From JACDBD01 sp050743385 (GTDB taxonomy: Bacteria; Actinomycetota; Acidimicrobiia; IMCC26256; JACDBD01): a stretch of 8,651 nt of DNA. The position numbers were made by a program, and so were the translations under genes. The stretch is taken from the NCBI GenBank assembly GCA_050743385.1, contig JBOGFJ010000082.1, forward strand, positions 1 through 8,651, written 5' to 3'. Numbering within the stretch: position 1 is the stretch's first letter; every line of letters begins with the position of its first letter. Shown here piece after piece: positions 6,171 to 8,651 of the stretch. The notes beneath the pieces are model-generated. The model was given only the letters and a program-made list of their open reading frames with translations, did not search any database and had not been told where the DNA came from.

Positions 6171-7067
6171 TCAATAGCCGAGGCGATCGAGTGACGCGGG
6201 GCGGCGCTGCCAGTCGCGCTCGACCCGGACGCGGGTCTCGAGGTGGATGCGGGTGCCGAGCAGTGCTTCGAGCTCGCGCCGGGCTTCCGAGCCCGCGGCC
6301 TTGAGCACGGCGCCGCCACGCCCGATGACGATGCCTTTCTGCGACTCCCGCTCGACGCGCACGGTCGCCCGCAGTCGCAGGAGATCGGCGCGGGCGTCCT
6401 CGTCGTCGTCGACCTCGCAGGCCACCGTGATCGAGTGGGGCAGCTCGTCACGGGTGACGGCGATGAGCTTCTCCCGCAGGATCTCCGCCGCGAGGAAGGT
6501 CTCGGGCTGGTCGGTGACGACGCCCTCCGGGTAGTAGGCCGGGCCCTCGGGGAGCCGGGCCTCGAGCTCGTCGACGAGGGCGTCGGTGCCTGCGCCCGTC
6601 TTGGCCGAGAGCGGCACGAAGGCGTCGTAGTCGCCCAGCTCCGCCGCCGCGGTCGCCAGGTGGTCGCCTATGGCCACCTTGCCGACCGAGTCGACCTTGT
6701 TCACGACGAGCACCGAGGGAGTCTCGACGCGGTGCACGATGTCGGCGACGAAGCGGTCGCCGGGCCCGATCGCTGCCGCGGCATCGATCAGGTGGCAGAT
6801 CACGTCGACCTCGGCCAGGGTCGCAAGCGCGCGCTGGTTGGTGCGCTCTCCGAGCGCGGTACGGGGCTTGTGCAACCCGGGCGTGTCGAGGAACACGATC
6901 TGGCTGACGGACTGGTTGGTGCGCACCCCACGAACCTCGCTGCGGGTGGTCTGAGGACGATCCGACGTGATCGTGACCTTGGTGCCGACGAGCCGGTTCA
7001 CCAGGGTCGATTTCCCGACATTGGGTCGACCTACGACGGTCACGAACCCCGATCGGAACGCGGTCAA
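6171..7067 (-). CDS. era: GTPase Era
   Basis: A 298-residue GTPase that binds the 3' end of 16S rRNA and acts in 30S subunit maturation; it is usually cytoplasmic and peripherally membrane-associated. G motifs are GRPNVGKS (13-20), the switch-region TT (40-41), DTPG (61-64), NKVD (123-126) and SAK (154-156). A C-terminal KH RNA-binding domain has QKGIVIGRGG (243-252). Length fits the family (about 300). The start is taken as TTG at 7067, overlapping the corC stop as TTGA, with GAGG 10 bases upstream. The frame is open farther upstream to 7268, but that stretch is an Arg-rich shadow of corC. It sits with corC and ybeY in a commonly conserved cluster, and YbeY also acts in 16S rRNA maturation. 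Confidence 0.96.
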   Translation of the reverse strand: MTAFRSGFVTVVGRPNVGKSTLVNRLVGTKVTITSDRPQTTRSEVRGVRTNQSVSQIVFLDTPGLHKPRTALGERTNQRALATLAEVDVICHLIDAAAAIGPGDRFVADIVHRVETPSVLVVNKVDSVGKVAIGDHLATAAAELGDYDAFVPLSAKTGAGTDALVDELEARLPEGPAYYPEGVVTDQPETFLAAEILREKLIAVTRDELPHSITVACEVDDDEDARADLLRLRATVRVERESQKGIVIGRGGAVLKAAGSEARRELEALLGTRIHLETRVRVERDWQRRPASLDRLGY

Positions 7068-8368
7068 GACGCTGGCGCCTCGCGCACGCGTTCGGTCGGA
7101 CGGTCCTCCCGGCCGTCGCCGCCGGGCGCGGGCCGGATCCGCACGCTGACGATCCGCTGGCCCTGCACTCGCTCGGCTTGGAACTCGAACCCTTGGAAGC
7201 GGACGGTCTCCCCTTCGTCGGGCACCTTGCCGAGCAGGTTGAACACCAGGCCGCCGACGGTGTCCCATTCGTCGGCGGGGAGCTCGATGCCGAGCTCCTC
7301 GTTCACATCGTCGATCGCGGTACGACCCGGGACTCGCAGCGCACCGCCGGGAAGGTGCTCGACGCGTGGCTCGTCGACGTCGTATTCGTCGGCGATCTCG
7401 CCGACGATCTCCTCGAGGAGATCCTCCATGGTGACGAGGCCGGCGGTACCGCCGTGCTCGTCGACGACGATCGCCATGTGGAACTGCTGGCGCTGCATCT
7501 CCCGGAGGAGCTCGGCGACGCGTTTCTGCTCCGGCACGAACTTCGCCTCGCGTAACGCCAGGCGCACCGGCGCGTCACCCTCACCCTGTTGGTAGTGACC
7601 CACCAGGTCCTTGAGGTAGACGAGCCCGACGATGTGATCGGTGTCGTTGTCGAACGCGGGGACGCGGGAGAAGCCTCCGTCGATCGCCCGCCGGATGCCC
7701 TGCTCGATGGTGGCGTCGGCCTCGATCGCGATCATGTCGGGCCGGGGCAACATGACCTCGCGCACGACCCGGTCGCCGAACTCGAAGATCGAGTGGATGA
7801 GCTTGCGCTCCTCACGCTCGATCTCACGCTCGTCGGCGGCGACGTCGGCCATCTGGCGGATCTCCTGCTCGGTGACGAACGGCCCCTCCTTGATCCCCTT
7901 CCCCGGGAGCACCACGTTGGCGAGCCCGATCAGCACGCGCGACAACCACCGCAGCGGCGGAAAGTTCGTGAGCAGCCAGAGCGGACGGGCGACGAGCAGC
8001 GCCGCTCGCTCCGTGTGCTGGATCGCGAACGTCTTCGGAGCGACCTCGCCGAACACGAAGAAGGCGGTGATGTTGACCACGATGCCGACGACCGCCCCGT
8101 AGGGGCCGAAGACGCGGGCGAGGAAGATACCCAGGAGGCTGGCCGATCCGAGCTGGCAGATCAGCACCACGAGCAGTACGACGTTGAGGGTCTGCTCGGG
8201 GCGTTCCAGCATCTGGCTCAGACGGTCGGCGCCCTTCTTCCCTTCCTCCGCGAGCGCGAGCGCGCGGATGCGGTTCATGCGCACGAAGCCGGTCTCGGCG
8301 ACGGCGAGCCAGATCGAGACGAGGAAGAGGAAGAGGACAGCGCCGAGCAGCGCGACGTCGCTGCTCAC
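7064..8368 (-). CDS. CNNM/CBS-domain membrane protein of the HlyC/CorC family
   Basis: A 434-residue protein with three parts. An N-terminal CNNM (DUF21) membrane domain (about 1-150) has helices near 5-25, 62-84 and 91-108 and the conserved GEVAPKT motif (107-113). A tandem CBS pair (about 203-330) includes MLPRPDM (206-212), the SRVPAFDNDTDHIVGLVYLKD region and HMAIVVDEHGGTAGLVTMED (297-316). A CorC_HlyC domain (about 340-412) follows, then a charged tail. Relatives transport or regulate transport of Mg2+ and possibly Co2+; the older 'hemolysin' name is not a good functional guide. The start is GTG at 8368 with no clear ribosome binding site, 23 bases after the ybeY stop. Its stop overlaps the TTG of era, so the two are probably co-translated. 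The exact substrate cannot be read from the sequence. Confidence 0.93.
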   Translation of the reverse strand: MSSDVALLGAVLFLFLVSIWLAVAETGFVRMNRIRALALAEEGKKGADRLSQMLERPEQTLNVVLLVVLICQLGSASLLGIFLARVFGPYGAVVGIVVNITAFFVFGEVAPKTFAIQHTERAALLVARPLWLLTNFPPLRWLSRVLIGLANVVLPGKGIKEGPFVTEQEIRQMADVAADEREIEREERKLIHSIFEFGDRVVREVMLPRPDMIAIEADATIEQGIRRAIDGGFSRVPAFDNDTDHIVGLVYLKDLVGHYQQGEGDAPVRLALREAKFVPEQKRVAELLREMQRQQFHMAIVVDEHGGTAGLVTMEDLLEEIVGEIADEYDVDEPRVEHLPGGALRVPGRTAIDDVNEELGIELPADEWDTVGGLVFNLLGKVPDEGETVRFQGFEFQAERVQGQRIVSVRIRPAPGGDGREDRPTERVREAPAS

Positions 8369-8391
8369 CGTGAATCTGGGGGTCTCACCCG

Positions 8392-8651
8392 TCAGCTCCC
8401 TGGATCGAGGTCGCGGAAGCGCTCCAGCAGCTCGCGCTCGCGGCCCTTCATGGCCGCAGACTCACGCTCCTCGGCATGGTCGTAGTTCAGCAGATGCAGG
8501 ACGCCGTGGACGACGAGGAGCGCGAGCTCGTCGTGCAGCGCGTGTCCCCGCTCCGCCGCCTGGCGCTCCGCCACCCGCGGGCACACCACGACGTCGCCGA
8601 GCACGATCGGCGGATCGGCAGGCTCGGAGGGCGAGCCCGGACCGCGCCCGC
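8392..8651 (-). CDS. ybeY: Endoribonuclease YbeY (rRNA maturation factor), 5' truncated by window
   Basis: The last 85 codons are visible, open to the window edge. Although a GTG occurs at 8604, the frame continues upstream with the family-like PPIVLGDVVVCP, so this is not the start. The metal-binding motif is HGVLHLLNYDH, with His48, His52 and His58 of the visible part spaced as in the H-x3-H-x5-H zinc site of YbeY. A family-typical C-terminal helix with Met and Glu residues follows. YbeY is a single-strand endoribonuclease involved in 16S rRNA 3' end processing and ribosome quality control. The usual Gly before Tyr-Asp-His is Asn here. It is the upstream partner of corC and era in the same transcript. 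Confidence 0.92.
   Translation of the reverse strand, partial: GRGPGSPSEPADPPIVLGDVVVCPRVAERQAAERGHALHDELALLVVHGVLHLLNYDHAEERESAAMKGRERELLERFRDLDPGS

Noticed and set aside
7068..7268. Longer N-terminus for Era starting at 7268
   Set aside because: The added 67 residues are Arg/Pro-rich, overlap corC in another frame and exceed normal Era length.
1..8651. Defence system, mobile element, CRISPR array, tRNA or rRNA
   Set aside because: No transposase, integrase, direct-repeat array or RNA gene signature was seen on either strand. The content is respiratory and ribosome-maturation genes in ordinary operon order, and no wholly new system could be supported.

Overview
This is a gene-dense, very GC-rich chromosomal window. 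All complete genes lie on the minus strand, so transcription runs from high to low coordinates. The high GC content, GTG and TTG starts, stop/start overlaps and the ybeY-corC-era block suggest an actinobacterium-like organism. A subunit II carrying its own cytochrome c domain (caa3 type) is unlike the bcc-aa3 arrangement of Mycobacterium or Streptomyces. A deeper-branching lineage such as Acidimicrobiia is therefore plausible, but this is inference.

Layout from right to left: (i) 8651-6171, a ribosome-maturation and housekeeping block: ybeY (cut by the window edge), a CNNM/CBS/CorC-type membrane protein, and era, which starts with TTG overlapping the corC stop. (ii) 6170-5973, the only sizeable intergenic gap (198 bases). 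It holds a long GC-rich imperfect inverted repeat, a small palindrome with a tandem half-site, a possible promoter and a strong ribosome binding site. (iii) 5972-98, a compact six-gene cytochrome c oxidase operon: subunit II with CuA and cytochrome c (ctaC/coxB), subunit I (ctaD/coxA), subunit III (ctaE/coxC), subunit IV (ctaF), the copper-insertion factor ctaG, and a membrane-anchored cupredoxin. Gaps inside the operon are 13 bases or less, or genes overlap. (iv) 1-117, the C-terminal end of a plus-strand lipid kinase that converges on the cupredoxin gene and overlaps it by 20 bases.

The operon encodes a proton-pumping A1-type caa3 oxidase with all metal ligands and both proton-channel markers visible. 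Subunit I carries two extra C-terminal helices and subunit III has only five, a known division in caa3 enzymes. CtaG probably supplies copper. The terminal cupredoxin, with a complete His-Cys-His-Met copper site behind three membrane helices, is the least understood member and could be an electron donor or a copper-handling protein.

No mobile element, CRISPR array, tRNA or rRNA was seen. Most of the window is recognisable respiratory and housekeeping content; the observations worth following are the cupredoxin, extra cysteine pairs in subunit II, and the oxidase operon's upstream region.
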